Assembly: GCA_037954325.1 (NCBI GenBank)
Contig: JBBMNZ010000014.1
Coordinates: 12,498,956-12,562,955 of the forward strand
Direction of reading: 5' to 3'
DNA: 64,000 nt
From: Fistularia commersonii
Taxonomy: Eukaryota > Chordata > Actinopteri > Syngnathiformes > Fistulariidae
Shown here: positions 11,641 through 24,545 of the stretch, in pieces
How the letters are laid out: every line of letters starts with the position of its first letter
Position numbering within the stretch: position 1 is the first letter of the stretch
Notes under the pieces: generated by a model
What the model was told of the DNA's origin: nothing
What the model saw: the letters and a program-made list of their open reading frames with translations, nothing else
Databases searched by the model: none
Program-made: the position numbers and the translations under genes

Positions 11641-14600
11641 ATTCCCAATGAGGTTTCTATTTGGTCTTTCAAATTATTTCTACGTTGCTATGTATTCCAA
11701 GAAGCGCCTCATATAGTGAGAAAAATATCTGCAAGGAATATGCTCTCTTTCATGTAAGCACAGCCAACCCCCAAACCTTCAAAGCTTTTCCCTTTATTCT
11801 CATAATGTCGTAAAACTGGTTCTTGCCAGCATTGGAAACACAAAAAATATTTTTTTTTGTGGTTATAGTTTAATTAAACGTTATGACAAATAGATATCAA
11901 GCCCCATTCTGCACTAGGAAATTGCTGTTTTTGTCTTTTGTCACAAATTACCTAAAGTGTAAGTTTTACTTTTCCTCCTTTTTTATTTAGGATCAGCAGT
12001 GATCTTGATCTACCTCTGTTTATTCACATGAAATTCAAACGTTTTTTTTTTGATAATGTGCAATATGAAATGAATAAACTTAGATAACCAATGTAGCTCC
12101 AAAATGTAGATAGAGGCTCTTTTACATGGAGACTTATTTTTCAATCCACAGCTGGCATGATAGCTGACATTCTCTTTGATATGACACTTGACCAGTTAGT
12201 GTGCTGAGGAATTCTGTCTGAGAGAGCTGCTCTATAGCCTAAGTCACACATATGAACATCCAGTTTTGAATTCTTGTTTTGTGCATAGTGTTATCTGGCA
12301 GAAACGTATGGCACAAAGCATGACTACATAGGAAAATACTGAATAATGATCAAAATCAAACCATAAACTTGGTGTGAACAGAAGCAATTGTGTGAGGATG
12401 CTGAAAACTGGAAGGATGTTGAACACTAGTTATCAACTGGTGACCACTGTAGAAAGGAGTGACCGTAACACTGACTTGAAAAGCTTTAAAAATGTTTGTG
12501 ATGTCATGGAACTCCCAAACACTTCAGCAATATTGTCCACTAATTGCTGTTACCCCACAGGTATCAGCAGCCTTCATATATTTGAGGCATGGCCTTGCCA
12601 AGTAGAAGGAAATATGTATCTAATTTTACCACCTTGCTCTAAGGACTTGATGTTTCATATGCTTTTGGGTTAATATAGTGTTTAAATGGCAAGGCTTGCA
12701 TCTGATCAGCAGTATGACTGGTTACCCTCACATTATAAATACCTAGCGCAGAGTCTATTCAATTACTTCCAGAAATGACTCTACCATCATTGTCTTAATT
12801 GCAATTCAATTATATTTTCCATTACTTTGAACTGAAAGTGATTTAGCCCAATACCATAGCCCACGGGCTGCAGTCCACTATTTGTACAAGGGTGCCATTC
12901 AAGTTTTAAAAATGGGTTTCATCTCAAGGATGAAATCATGGGGCTATTACTATAATAAAAGGGTAGACAGTTTCACAGACTGGACAGAATCAATTGAAAT
13001 AAAAGTAGAAAGCATTTTTTAAACTAATCAATCCCTTCCATTGAGTAAATGTCACTTTGAAGGTTAACTGAAGCATATTCAACCATTGTACAAATACGGC
13101 ATGAGTCTTGAGGCACAAAAAGATGCTCTATGATACCATCTCTGAACTTTCCTTGGCAATTCCTAAATGCAGTCTTACTACTGAGTACTGTTTGCATGTT
13201 GGCAGAGAAGATGCAGTATAAAAATAACAGACATTGCCTTGAGCTGTAGTTCTTCCCTTTGGATTTCTGCATCTCCATGTCTGTAGATATTTGAATGTGA
13301 TAATTGGATAGATGATGCTGCTGTCTCTGTTCACCCTGCAGAGTGAATATATTTGTCTCTTGAAAGAGACTTTTTTTCATCATATATCTCGAGCATTATG
13401 GTATATGAGATGTGAAACTCTTTGTTGTTGGGGTGTCTGTCCTTTGATACTACCCCACCTCAAAAGAAAATAAAATTACGCAGTGCTTTCGCCTCACACA
13501 TATGAGGATCATAGGTGGCAAGGCTGCTTAATATCTTACTAGTTTGTTTTACTGCTTTTAACAGGCATTTGGGGCTAGGGGAGAGTATCTCAGAAGCATG
13601 GTTCTCTGATGCATGATAAAGAGGAATGGTATAAATGTTTGAAACTTATCACACATCTACACATTTGCTGGTGTAGTTGAGAAGTTGAGTTGATAAAAGC
13701 TGGAGACAGATTAGAAGTAACACTGAAAATAAAACCAAGTTTTCAATGAGTTATCTGAATGAAATAATATTAGATAAAATAACATCTTCCCAATATGCTA
13801 CAAACCCACCCCAGAGATAGTCAGAGGCAAAGTTTTTATTGTGAATTTGCTCTCATTCTATTGCAATTTTCAGACCTTCCTTGGCCAGCCTGACTCAGTG
13901 ATCTTTATGAAAAATAATTGTGTTTAAATCTGTGGCCCTGATCATGACAACAAAATATCAGAGTACCATGTGAGACATTGTGACACAGTTCTATTGATAA
14001 TACATTGGCTATATGTTTTTGTTAACTGTTGACTGTTGATGTGTTCATTACCTATAGCTATGTTTAAGCTATTTCAAACTATATTGTTGCTTAACTACCC
14101 TGAAAAGTACAGCCAGGCTCATTGTATGAATGCCATGTTTATTGAAGAAATAGAGAAAAGTCATAAAAGACAGCTCCAGTTTTTCAGTATTGTGGAAGAA
14201 GATGAGCCACCACTAACATACATTATTCAAGGCATTAGAGACATTTCCCTGAACAAATCCAACCCCCTGGGTTAATTCACAGTTATATAAAAACAATCGG
14301 AAATGGAGTTGCGGAATTAAAAATGTCAGTTATAGTTAGTGGATGCTGCTTCAATTTCCACAGACAGATGTGTTTGCGTGTTTGTGTGTGTGTGTGTCTG
14401 CCTGTCTTTACAACTATTTCTCAGTGTACCAGTTTTAATACACTTTTTGGACATCTTTGGACAATGATGATGTTTCAGTGGCATCTCACCCTGAGAAGCA
14501 TCTGAAATTTAAATGGTTGAAGGATTAAAGGTTAAGGTCAGTCTAAGGGTCAGTTCTAATGGTTAGGGCAAGGATCTAAAATGTAATAAGGTTTTTCTGT

Positions 14601-16995
14601 TTCTATGTTTGCATTGGTCCTCAGAATGAGTTGCCATTTCATTCTGTATGTAGCTCTGGCTTTTTTTGTATCTACAAGTTTTTCTACATTGATAACTGTG
14701 GATTGTTTTTTTCCGGGTTTACATTATTCTCACAAATGTTTCTTTCAATTTGTCCTTCCAAGGACTGTAGATGAACATTTTTAACTGTCAGTTATCTATT
14801 CCAAATGGGTGTAATGGCCTATTTCTTGAGTCACTACTCTAAATTGATAAGGTACACAAAAATACTGTGGCCTAAATGGCTACATGGCAATATTCTATTT
14901 TAATCTTGCTACAGTTGTCATTGGCAGCAGGTGAAAAACAAAACTCCCTTTTTCCTCTATTATATCATAGTATGGACATATTCATTTCTTTTTCTTTCTT
15001 AATCTTGTTTTGGTTTGTGAAAAATCTACAGAAGAGCCTTGAGACAGCAGAATAAGACGTATTCCCTTGTCCTATTCTTTGCCCTGACCCATTGTTCTGT
15101 TTTCTCTGCATACCTTTTTTATGTTAATGGTGTCTCAACATTTTACTGCCCCGTTTTTCTTGGTGCCAAAGCAAAAACCATCATTGTCACTGGGATGGAG
15201 TGGCTGTGCGTGCTGTAATTTATCTTGTTTACTGAGGATAAATCTTCTGTGAAGAGAACAAACATTTCTTGTTAAATCTGCAGAATTTTTATATCATGCA
15301 CTAAGACTGCCCAAAACTATATCACGTAGAAGACTATATGTCAAAATAGATTAATGACTTACTTGTGAAACTTTTAATATTTCATGACATTTGATAATTT
15401 CCTGCATCCCTGGGAAACCTTATAATTACTTATTGCAGAAGAAATTGAAATTCATATTTTATTTTACCTCAGCCCTCAGCTGGTATTTTAGCTTTTTCAT
15501 GTATTTTTTTCAGTGCACATAAAGTGGGACGGTTTATTTTTGTCTTCGAGCAGGCGAACCTTGTCTCATTCACAATATCTGCTGGGGTTCACCTCACCCG
15601 CCTCACTGTGTGCAGAATAAGCTGTATAGATAATGAATGAAGCAATGGAGGAAACAGAGTTTTTTGCAATTCAAAACAACTGCACTTTAAAATCTAAAGT
15701 GACATGAATTAAGAATGTATGTAATGCAGCTATGTTGAAAGATAATCTTAGAATGATGGCACAAGCAGTGAAAGCTTAATTACTTCAGCTTCTAGAATAG
15801 CAATAGTAGTTTTAACAGTAGATTGAATTGTGGCATAATAATATTAACAAACCTATAAAAGTTAATATCAGTCAGAATCTCAAATTTTCAACACTGAGCA
15901 TCAAAACAAACAAAGCTCTATATGCTTTGTCGAAGACTTAACAAATACACTAAAACACACAAATCATAATAATTATAATAATGCTAGATATATTTATAGA
16001 GCCCTTTTTATCAAATTACTGCACAAAAGTCAAGAGATAAGAATATGACACTACCTTGTGATACGACCTACCAGGACTTCCAAGATCGCATAACAATCTG
16101 GATGTGATTTTACAGCACACACTGCCAAGAACAACAAGCAGAATTGGCAAGTTTATGGTGTTGGACACACCTCCCTTATTGCGCAGTAAATGCCATCAGA
16201 TCGCCCACCTCTATTCTGTGCAGAACTGGATGCAACTTTTCCTATGACTATACCTCTCATTTGATTCCCACCAAATCTCAGTTCATTTTCCTTTTTTTTC
16301 CACCTCTGTCTTCCCTCTTGACCCCTATGTGATATCCATCAATCCTTAACCGTTGAGGGACACACTCATTTCACAGGTCAATTAATTTTAATCAGAGTGT
16401 GTCAATTTAATCTAAGTTCAAACCGCTAGACGGACACTTTGTGAAAATCTCATTAACCTTCCCATTTCCAATCTGCTCACTTCATCAGTAGGGCAAAGCA
16501 GTGACTCAGTCCTTTTCAAACCCACACATTTTGTGGTGGTAAACAAACTACCAAATTTGGATAATGTCACGGGAAAAGAGACGAAGGGAGGGGAAGCAGT
16601 CAACATCCTCCCACAAGGAAAATGATTGTGACATTGACTTATTGTCCAGAAGTAGGTGTTTTAATGGCAATAACAGCAGGGAGAAAATCAATGTGATCTT
16701 ACGATAAGGTTAAGGTTAAATGATTGTCGACTGGATTGGGGATGACTGCGAGGCAGCAAAAACAGGAATAAGAGGAAGGACATCATGTAAACAAACAGAC
16801 ACAAAAGATAAATATAAGGTTGTTCTATTGCACTTTTTTGCTATTCTGACTGGAATATCAGAGATTTGGGGTCTCTTTTCATGGGATATGATCAAGTATG
16901 AGATACTGTTTACATTCACTTTATGCTTTTAATCAGATTTGCTGTTTGAATCTGTTATTTGTAAAGAAAACCTGATTTTTTTTTTCTTTTCAGCT
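11641..16995. other. long non-coding stretch
   Basis: No gene, RNA or element that I can name. An open minus-strand frame of 119 codons (13024-13383) and a plus-strand frame of 79 codons (14036-14275) have ordinary amino-acid composition but match no family I know and lack flanking splice logic. A short GT repeat lies at 14383-14398. Confidence 0.45.
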
Positions 16996-17360
16996 TCTCT
17001 CTTCAGGGGTCACCAAACCCAACTATCTATCCATCTATGCTTCCATCTGTCCCCATTCTCTGCATCCTCTTCTCTCACACCAACTAACTTCATTTCCTCT
17101 TCCACTCCAGCAGTAATCTCCTCTTTGGTCTTCCTCTAGACCTCCTGCCTGGTAGTTCCAGTCTCAGCATCCTTCTACAAATGTATGCACTATTTTTCCT
17201 CTCTATATGTCCAAACCTCAGTCTGGCCTCTATGCCTTTACCTCAAAAACACCTAACATGTGATGTTTCTGTTAGAGACATTCCTGATCTGATCCATCCT
17301 CCTCATTCCAAGAGATAACCTCAATACTATCCTCATCACTGCAACCTCCAGCTCTGCTTC
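16996..17360 (-). mobile_element. RTE-type LINE fragment (antisense)
   Basis: The plus strand carries the antisense signature shared with the copies at 23660, 31560 and 62180: ggggtcacca, then ctctcacaccaactaacttc, tcctctttggtcttcctc, and caagagataacctcaatact. On the minus strand this is the C-terminal region of an RTE-clade LINE. Heavily mutated. Confidence 0.75.
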
Positions 17361-17364
17361 TTGT

Positions 17365-17500
17365 CTTTTATCAGAATCAGACTCTCTTTGATCACCAAAT
17401 GTACACAGGAATTTGACATAACAGTGCCTTATAGCAGGAAATTTAAGATGAGTTATAAGTTAACTTATTAGTTATAAGTTACAAGAAAAGAAACATGAAC
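17365..17500 (-). mobile_element. LINE 3' end fragment (antisense)
   Basis: The sequence atcagaatcagactctctttgatcaccaaatgt-acacaggaatttgac is the reverse complement of the tail common in fish L2/Rex1-type LINEs (a 'gtcaaattcctgtgt' end followed by an 'aaagagag' run). Short and degenerate. Confidence 0.5.
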
Positions 17501-17529
17501 TTAGTAACAAAAAACACATTTTGGCTTTG

Positions 17530-18225
17530 GGAAGCAGTGCTCTGTCAATATTGTACGGTGGGAGCGGGGCGCTGCTGACTTCAACTTGAGGCGTTGTAGA
17601 TAGTGGCAGGAATATGCCTTCCAATAAGGAAGCAGAGCCAGAGGACTCTGGAGCGGACACAAGTGTTTCTGGGTTCCTCAAGGATCTGGATGTTATAGGG
17701 CTATCCTGACTGACATGCCTCTGCCGCATTGTCAGGGACACTGCCGCTGGACTGGCAGAGGGGTATCACCACCCCGGGTGATCCCCCTTTTTAAAAAGTA
17801 GGATTGGAGGGTGTGTTCCAACTGCAGGGTGAATTACTCTCCTCAGCCTCCCTGGTAAGGTCTATTGAGTGGTGCTGGAGAAGAGGGTCGGCTGGGATCC
17901 AGAAGGAGCAGTGTGGTTTTTGTCCTAGCCGTGGAAGAGAGGACCAGCTCTATCTTGGCAAGGTCCTCGTGGGGGCAAGGGAGTTTGCCCAACCAGACTA
18001 CATGTGTTTTTTGGATCTCGAGAAGGCATCCTGTGGAGGGTGCTCCAGGAGTGTGGGGTACTGAACCCCATCATACGAGCTGTTCAGTCCCTGTATGATA
18101 GGTGTCAGGGCTCGATCAGCATTGCGGATTGTAAGTCGAACAAGAGTTGGACTCTGCCAGGGCTGCCCTTTGTCACCGATTCTTTTCATAACTTCTATGA
18201 GTAGAATTTCTGGGCACTAGAGTCA
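17530..18225 (+). mobile_element. LINE reverse-transcriptase fragment (EKAYDRVP-type family)
   Basis: Frames read GGVFQLQGELLSSASLVRSI, then IQKEQCGFCPSRGREDQLYL, FAQPDYMCFLDLEKAS, ILWRVLQECGVLNPIIRAVQ, SLYDRCQGSISIADCKSN and GLPFVTDSF. They line up with a fish LINE whose intact copies read FVDLEKAYDRVP...LRQGCPLSPILF. Motif A Asp (FLDLEK) is present, but the frame shifts just after it and motif B is damaged. The catalytic YADD-type motif C is not reached. 5'- and 3'-truncated. Confidence 0.8.
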
Positions 18226-18560
18226 TCCCACACACTACTGTCCTATGCTGTCTGACTACACTCATACCTACGGCTATTTTTGAAGTTGTTGATCTCCTTT
18301 CGATGACATTCTCCATACAAGATGTAGTCCACTGGTGTGCTCCTACTTCCAATTTTGTAAGTTACCCCATGTTCTTGACATCTTCTGGAAGAAGAATTCA
18401 ATACAGCCAGCTCTATCCTTCTTTTTAAAGTCTACCCTGATCTGTGATACTAAACCAAATATGTCCATTGAAGTCTACAATGCTTATCCCTTTTACTAAC
18501 TTTTTACCAGTACCCTGTAGGTTATCAGCACCAATGGCGGTTGCTGTTAACCCAGGCTTC
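18226..18560 (-). mobile_element. RTE-type LINE 5'-region fragment (antisense)
   Basis: It contains taccctgtaggttatcagc, accaatggcggt and tgttaaccc, which recur at 26071-26115 in another antisense copy. This is the reverse complement of RTE sequence upstream of the reverse transcriptase. It meets a sense-orientation RTE tail at about 18560. Confidence 0.55.
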
Positions 18561-19075
18561 ATTGGTTTGATTCACATATTCAGTTTGGCAAAGGCTGGAT
18601 TGGAACGGCTGGTGAAAAGTGTCTCTGTGGAGTAAGAATGTCAGCCAGTTTGAAAGGAAAGGTATTTGAGACAATTGTGAGACCAGCAATGCTGTATAGT
18701 TAAGAGACTGTGGCATTGAGGAAAATTTAGGCAGCAGAGATGAAGATATTGAGTTTCTCTTTCGTTGTAAGGAGGATGTGTAGGATCAGGAGTGGGTCAA
18801 AGGGACAGCACATGTTAGATGTTCTTGAAATGAGGTCAGAGAGGCCAGACTGAGATAAGTTTGGTCTAATACGAAGAGGAATAGTGAATATATTGGTCAG
18901 GTGCAGAGGTTGGAACTGCCAAGTAGGAGGCAGAATAAACAGAAGATTTATGGATGGAGAAAGAGGACCTGAAGTTAATTTGTGTGAGAGAAGAGGACTC
19001 AGTGAATGGAGTTAGTTGGATTCACTTGATTCGCTGTGGTGACACCTAGAGGGAATAGCCGATTGGAGATGAAGA
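18561..19075 (+). mobile_element. RTE-type LINE 3' fragment (sense)
   Basis: Sense-strand words follow the C-terminal part of the RTE family: gagaccagcaatgctgtata, atgaagatattgagtttctc, gtcagagaggccag, ggtcaggtgcagaggttgga, and the closing tggattcacttgattcgctg plus tggtgacaccta. Many stops. The only sizeable RTE copy here on the + strand. Confidence 0.7.
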
Positions 19076-19099
19076 ATAAGAAAATATGTTTTTATGTTA

Positions 19100-20070
19100 G
19101 TTTCCCATCCTGACGCAACCCTCTGCATTTATCCTGGCTTGGGGGCAGCTCAAGGAGAACACTGGCTTGAGTATGCATTAAAGAGGAAGCAGTTATAACT
19201 CAATGGGGGCTTGATGGTGAGGGCCTGTTGGCTGGGCCTGCACCAATGGGGCTCAGCCGGGCATAGTCCGAAAGGATGACATGGGTCCCTCTTCCCCTGG
19301 GCTCATCACCCATAGGAAGGGCCTAAGGGGTCGGATGGTCGAGGGGCGGGGGGACCTTGGTCTAACCCTCCGGTGCAGAAGCTGGCTCTAGGGACATGGA
19401 AAGTCACCTCTCTCGCAGAGAAGGAGCTCGAGCTGGTGCACGAGGCTGAGAGATTCCAGTATATAGTTATTGTCGGACTCACCTTGACGCATAGCGTGGG
19501 GTCTGGAACCAGTCCAGGTGTTGGAATCGTTTTTTACTTTGGAGTTGCCCATGAGAGAGGGAAGGATTGAGCAGGAGATCGACTGGCAGATCGGTGATGC
19601 AGACTCTGTACCGGTCTGTCATGGTGAAGAAAGAGCTTAGCCAGAAGGCTGGTCAAGCTACATCCCTACCCTCACCTATGATCACAAGCTGTGGGTAGTG
19701 ACCAAAAGAGCATGATCGCGGATACAAATGCCCAAAATCATTTTTCTCTATAAGGTGGCCAGACTCTCCCTTAGAGATAGGTTGAGAATTTGGTCATCCA
19801 GGAGGAACTCGGAGAAGAGCTATTGCTCCTCCGCCTAGAGAGGAGTCAGATGAGGTGGCTCGGGCATCTGGTCAGGAAGCCTCCTGGACGCCTCCCGTGG
19901 GAGGTATTCAGGGCATGTCAATCTGGGAGGAGGCCACGGGGAAGACCCGGGACACGCTGGGGAGACTCTATCTCTAGGCTGGCCTGTGAACACTTTGGGA
20001 TCCCCCCAGAAAAGCTGGACCATGTGGCTGGGGAGAGGAAAGTAAGGGCCTCTCTGCTCTGGTTGCTGAT
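19100..20070 (+). mobile_element. LINE with 5' leader, endonuclease start and C-terminus, middle deleted
   Basis: It begins with a GC-rich leader (gggctcagccgggcatag and further), followed by an endonuclease-like start, LALGTWKVTSLAEKELELVH, EAERFQYIVIVGLT and HSVGSGTSPG (about 19379-19520). After a stretch without the reverse transcriptase it resumes at 19790 with LERSQMRWLGHLV, RKPPGRLPWEVFRAC and RRPRGRPGTRW, the C-terminal end of the same family (to about 20070). The core is missing, giving an internal-deletion derivative. The copy at 17530 supplies the complementary middle section, suggesting that one ancestral insertion was broken up. Confidence 0.8.
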
Positions 20071-22552
20071 TGATGGATGGCACTGCAGTATTCATTGTTC
20101 CTCAATTTTCTCAGGTTTTTTAAATCACGGGTATTTCTATTACTTTATGCCCTTAACCGAATTTCAAAGTTCAGTATTTTTTTCATTTTTATTTTCTGCA
20201 GGATGTCAAGCATATTTATATGTAAATTTAAAGTTATAGCCACAAGTCTACAGATCAACTCTATCTTTTAAACATATGTCACCATGACTTCATGTCCATT
20301 TTGTTTTAAAGAGAATATATACTGTCTATATATTCACGCAGCTTCTAAACCTTCAAAAATCTGAGATATACGCGCCCTAACCTGTCAGCAGTGAAAAGTC
20401 TTTCTTTTTGTAATGCCCTTTTACAGTACACTTCTTCAACATTATATACAACTGATTATCATTATTAATTCTCTCTAAACTTAGCAGAAGCCAATGTGTT
20501 TACAAAGCGTCAAAGCTGCACACTGTATTAGGACAGATGATTCCATTCTAAATAAATTAGTCTGCACCTAAGCTCCAGAGGAATTAGCAAAAGATAAAAA
20601 CAAGTGGGGAAAGAGGGTGGTAGTGCCCCACCTTCATTAGAAAAAAATAAAATAAAAACAAGACCCTATAAGCTGATTACTCATTACTCATTACTATTGG
20701 TGACACATTGTGTGTGAAGTGGTGAAATCCCTGATGGACTAACTGAAGAATCCCCTCAATAACTTCCATCACGAAATCAAGCACTATTTAGTAACATTGT
20801 AGAGTTTACCGAGGGGCTCATTATACTTTCACCAGACTAGAAAAATGAATATGAGTGATGCTTCTAAAATATTGTGGTAATACTGTATGCTGAATTTCAT
20901 TAGAAAAAAAATTACATCGCTCCACTCAGGGCTAAACACATTTTATTAAGGCCAACTGTAATTGCATGTTGAGACACAGACCCAGAGCTTTTGTTCCAAG
21001 AGGTTTCAATATGTTTGACAGATCAGATCAAGTGCACCAGACCAAGCGGTCCTTGTTTGGGTTTGGGCTCCTTCGAAGAGCTGAGAAAATGAGCTCATTT
21101 ACATGAGAAACCAGACACCCTTCAGAAACCTTTCATCTCTCCTTTCTCTGTCTTCACACAAGAACAAAACCAGTCTCACACACACTCATGCATAAAGCAA
21201 ATCTTATCAACAAACTTTATAGATAGATTCAGCCGAATTGTTCTGCTGTTGGTTGCAATTTCAGAACATTTTATCCAAAGAGACACACATACTGGTTTTA
21301 TTTTGTCTTGGATTTTATTACTATATTCCACATAAGAGATTGTTTGAGGCTCGAATGTTGGAAAGGAACATGCAACACTATAATTTCACAAATCACACAA
21401 AACGACCCTGAGGACAGAATGGTGGCCTAAGGAAAGAACGGTGACACTTGAAGCAAAAGTACTCTTGCCAAACAAGATTTTCATTCCAGGAACACGACAA
21501 CACACACTCCTTAATAATACACACAGACACTCACAAACACACAAAAATCAGACACTTTCTTCAGGCTTTTATCTCCAGCTTTCTCATAAAGGCACTCCCT
21601 TGCCTCTTTAGTATTCAGATGTGGTTTGTGATTCTCTGTCAACATTTGACTTCCCAGGCGGCTGGGATCAGACTCATACAGAGATAGTTCAACCGCCTGT
21701 GGCTCGCTGCTGCAAAAGACTGCAGGTGGAGATTACATGGAGGGAGAGACAGAATGACAGGCATACAGACAGTGACCCTCCTTACACCTTAAGTTAAGGA
21801 GTATTAGGTAATCTTTGACCTTAAATGGGCTCTGATGTTCGCTACACTGGTAGAAAGTGCACAAACGCATCAATTGAGCTGCAATACACGTTCCAGACTC
21901 GATCTCCTGAAGCTACAGTAACTGCTGCAAAACAATAACATCAAATGGTCACAATGGAGACAAATAAGCTCACTAATTACAGCAAAAAACCATTATCATG
22001 GCCCTGCTGATAAATTACAGTCATTTTATGCCACAAAGCTGCTCCAGTTTTACTTATACAGTAGCTGCTTTAATATTCACCTCACATCTAGTTTGCTGCT
22101 GGATTTGATTCAGCGAGAGTATATTTACGCCTGACATTAAAATGCGATTGTGGTATTCACAGTGAAATTGGATTTCTCTTCTCCTTGCTGAAATACAGAT
22201 TGTCTTTCACGTCCTTTAAGACTGACAGCAAACGGTTCTTCATCTCAACATCTATAGCTGGTTGCTTATCCACACGTATCCCATTTTTGACAAGTATTTT
22301 ACCATGTTAGCTCCCTGTTGACTGTTTGATTTGTTATATTTCTGTCTGCTACTGCTTTACAAGGATTGGAATTGGTACTATTTAGACAACCTGAGGGTGA
22401 GTTGGGTGCGGGGTGTGTGGGGAATACAGCCTGACACTTGCGGATGCAGTCATGGAATGACAGTAATAGAGCTTATAAGTATTGAAGCTTGTGACCAAAT
22501 ACTGGATTATGTATACATGCTGCAGGCTAATGGTTCAGATATGTTTCCCTCA
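20071..22552. other. non-coding stretch
   Basis: AT-rich DNA without recognised genes or elements. A CA-rich zone occurs at about 21500-21550. The 21950-22150 portion has several TAATTA/ATTA words, but nothing conclusive. Confidence 0.45.
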
Positions 22553-22585
22553 TGTGCATGTATGTGTGTGTGTGTGTGTGTGTGT

Positions 22586-22622
<37 letters not shown>

Positions 22623-22640
22623 ATGGAGAGAGAGAGAGAT
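22553..22640. repeat. (GT)n followed by (GA)n compound microsatellite
   Basis: GT repeats run from 22553 to 22621 with one GG interruption, then GAGAGAGAGA to 22640. Confidence 0.97.
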
Positions 22641-22702
22641 ATTTGGGGGTCACTCTATTCCCGAGTTAAGTGTTTCACTTCACTGTGTTCAGACAGGGCA
22701 AT

Positions 22703-22703
22703 C

Positions 22704-22738
<35 letters not shown>

Positions 22739-22739
22739 A
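22703..22739. repeat. (TTG)n trinucleotide microsatellite
   Basis: About twelve uninterrupted TTG units, ending before ATGACTTCG. In one frame it reads as poly-Leu and in another as poly-Cys; neither is a gene. Confidence 0.97.
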
Positions 22740-22740
22740 T

Positions 22741-23659
22741 GACTTCGAGTCGTCAGATCAGAAACAGTCAAACACTGTGGTTTGCATGTGAACTATGTTT
22801 TTAACTTCACAACTTATTTCCTAGGAGCCATATTACCACTCACATCTGCCATTTTGCTTCACTCCTATTACTTCTAAAAACACTTAATACACACAAATTG
22901 CAGTACTTTAACACAATGTAAACCAGCAATGACAAATTATGTTATTAGCATTTTTTGGTCACAGATATCTTTGTGTTAATCAATGTGGGGCAAAAACTTT
23001 ATCCACAATGTTCAGTATTGTATCTTGCATATTTTTGTATTGCTTGATTGTACTATGTACATAGGGCTAAAATAAATTCCATAAAATAAAGCTTTGATTC
23101 ACAATTGTAACATTGTATCCAAAGTCAGCATCTCAAATGATTTATGTAGGAATAAAAGTTAACATACCCTGTCCAGATACCTATGTTTCGGTGATGTACA
23201 ATAGTGTGTCTGTGTCTCATTTCTTGAATTTTCTATTAAATTGTTTACTGTCTTCCCCAGTGCTTGCACGTGTTTTCACGGATAAAAAGGAGTCACTTGG
23301 GTGGAGAAAATGTATTAGAACCATGTTAAGCAATTAGCTAAATTCATCTTACCCTAAATTTATCTACACCAATGGATGTCAGATACAGTAAACTGAAGTG
23401 AACATGCATTCAATGTTGACACACATAAAACATGAGAAAAGACATTTTAAGTTCCCTTGAAAAGATTTTTTAATATTGGATTTTCATCAGAAATGCCTAT
23501 TGTGGAATATTAGTTTGACTGAGCGGTTTGCATATTGTTTCAGTTTTTTTCCTGAATGGCTTTTGATGTCATTGATTGTCATGATATTTCCCCTTTAAGA
23601 TTATTTCTTGTTTAAACTTATTCATCTACAATTTTTGTGATTAATTTATGACTTGATAA
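22741..23659. other. non-coding stretch
   Basis: AT-rich, no genes or elements recognised. Confidence 0.5.
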
Positions 23660-24545
23660 GCTTCGTCTTCTTTCCCTTCAGGGGTTACCACAACAAATTA
23701 ACCTTCTCCATCTAACCCTATTCTCTGACCCCTCCTCTCTCACACCAACTACCTTCATATCCTCTCTCACTACGTCCATAAATATTCTCTTTGGTCTTCC
23801 TCAAGGCCTCTTGTCTGGGAGCTCCAATACCAGCATCTGTTTACCAGTATATTCACTATCCCTCCTTTGTACATGACCGAACCATCTCATTTTGGCTTCT
23901 CTGACGTCTCCAAAACATCTAACATGTGCCTTTCCTCTTATAGACTCATTCCTGATTCTAGCCATCCTGGTCACTCCCAAAGAGAACCTTAGCATCTTCA
24001 TCTCTGTGACCTCTTGCCCTGCCTCCTGTCTTTTCGTTATTGTAACTGCTTCTGGGCAATACAGGATCGCTGGTCTCACCACTGCCTTGTACACCTTTCC
24101 TTTCCTTCTGGCTGACAGTCTTCTATAACATAGTACCCCTGACACTTTTCTCCACCCATTCATACCTGCTTGAACCTGTCTCTTAACCTCTTTTCCACAC
24201 TCTCCGTTGCTCTGGACTGTTGACCCCAAGTACCAGCATTCCTCCAACGTCTTGATCTCCACTCCCTGTAGTCTCATTGTTCCACCCGGATTCCTCCCAT
24301 TCACACACACACTGTCTTGCTGTGACTAACTTTCATTCCTCTCATTTCCAGTGCAAACATCCACCTCTTTAAATTTCCCTCAACCTGTTCCATGTTCTCA
24401 CTACAGACCACAATGTCATCTGCAAACATCATGGTCCATGGAGATTCCTGTCTAACCTCATCTGTCAGCCTGTCCATCACTACTACAAACAAGAAGGGGC
24501 GAGAGCTAGTTTTCTCAATTTCTTTTTGTCAATTCCCCTTGATAA
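23660..24545 (-). mobile_element. RTE-type LINE, reverse transcriptase C-terminal half (antisense)
   Basis: The minus strand encodes MDRLTDEVRQESPWTMMFAD then DIVVCSE (24492-24400), carrying the FADD catalytic motif C of reverse transcriptase. A second frame follows with GGTMRLQGVEIKTLEECWYL, STVQSNGECGKEVKRQVQAG, RKGKVYKAVVRPAILY and MRWFGHVQRRDSEY (24310-23801). This is the best preserved RTE copy in the window, with one frame break between the two parts. 5' and 3' ends are absent. Confidence 0.88.

Noticed and set aside
13024..13383. 119-codon minus-strand frame considered as a gene
   Set aside because: No recognisable domain, no splice context and no neighbouring exons; kept only as a mention.
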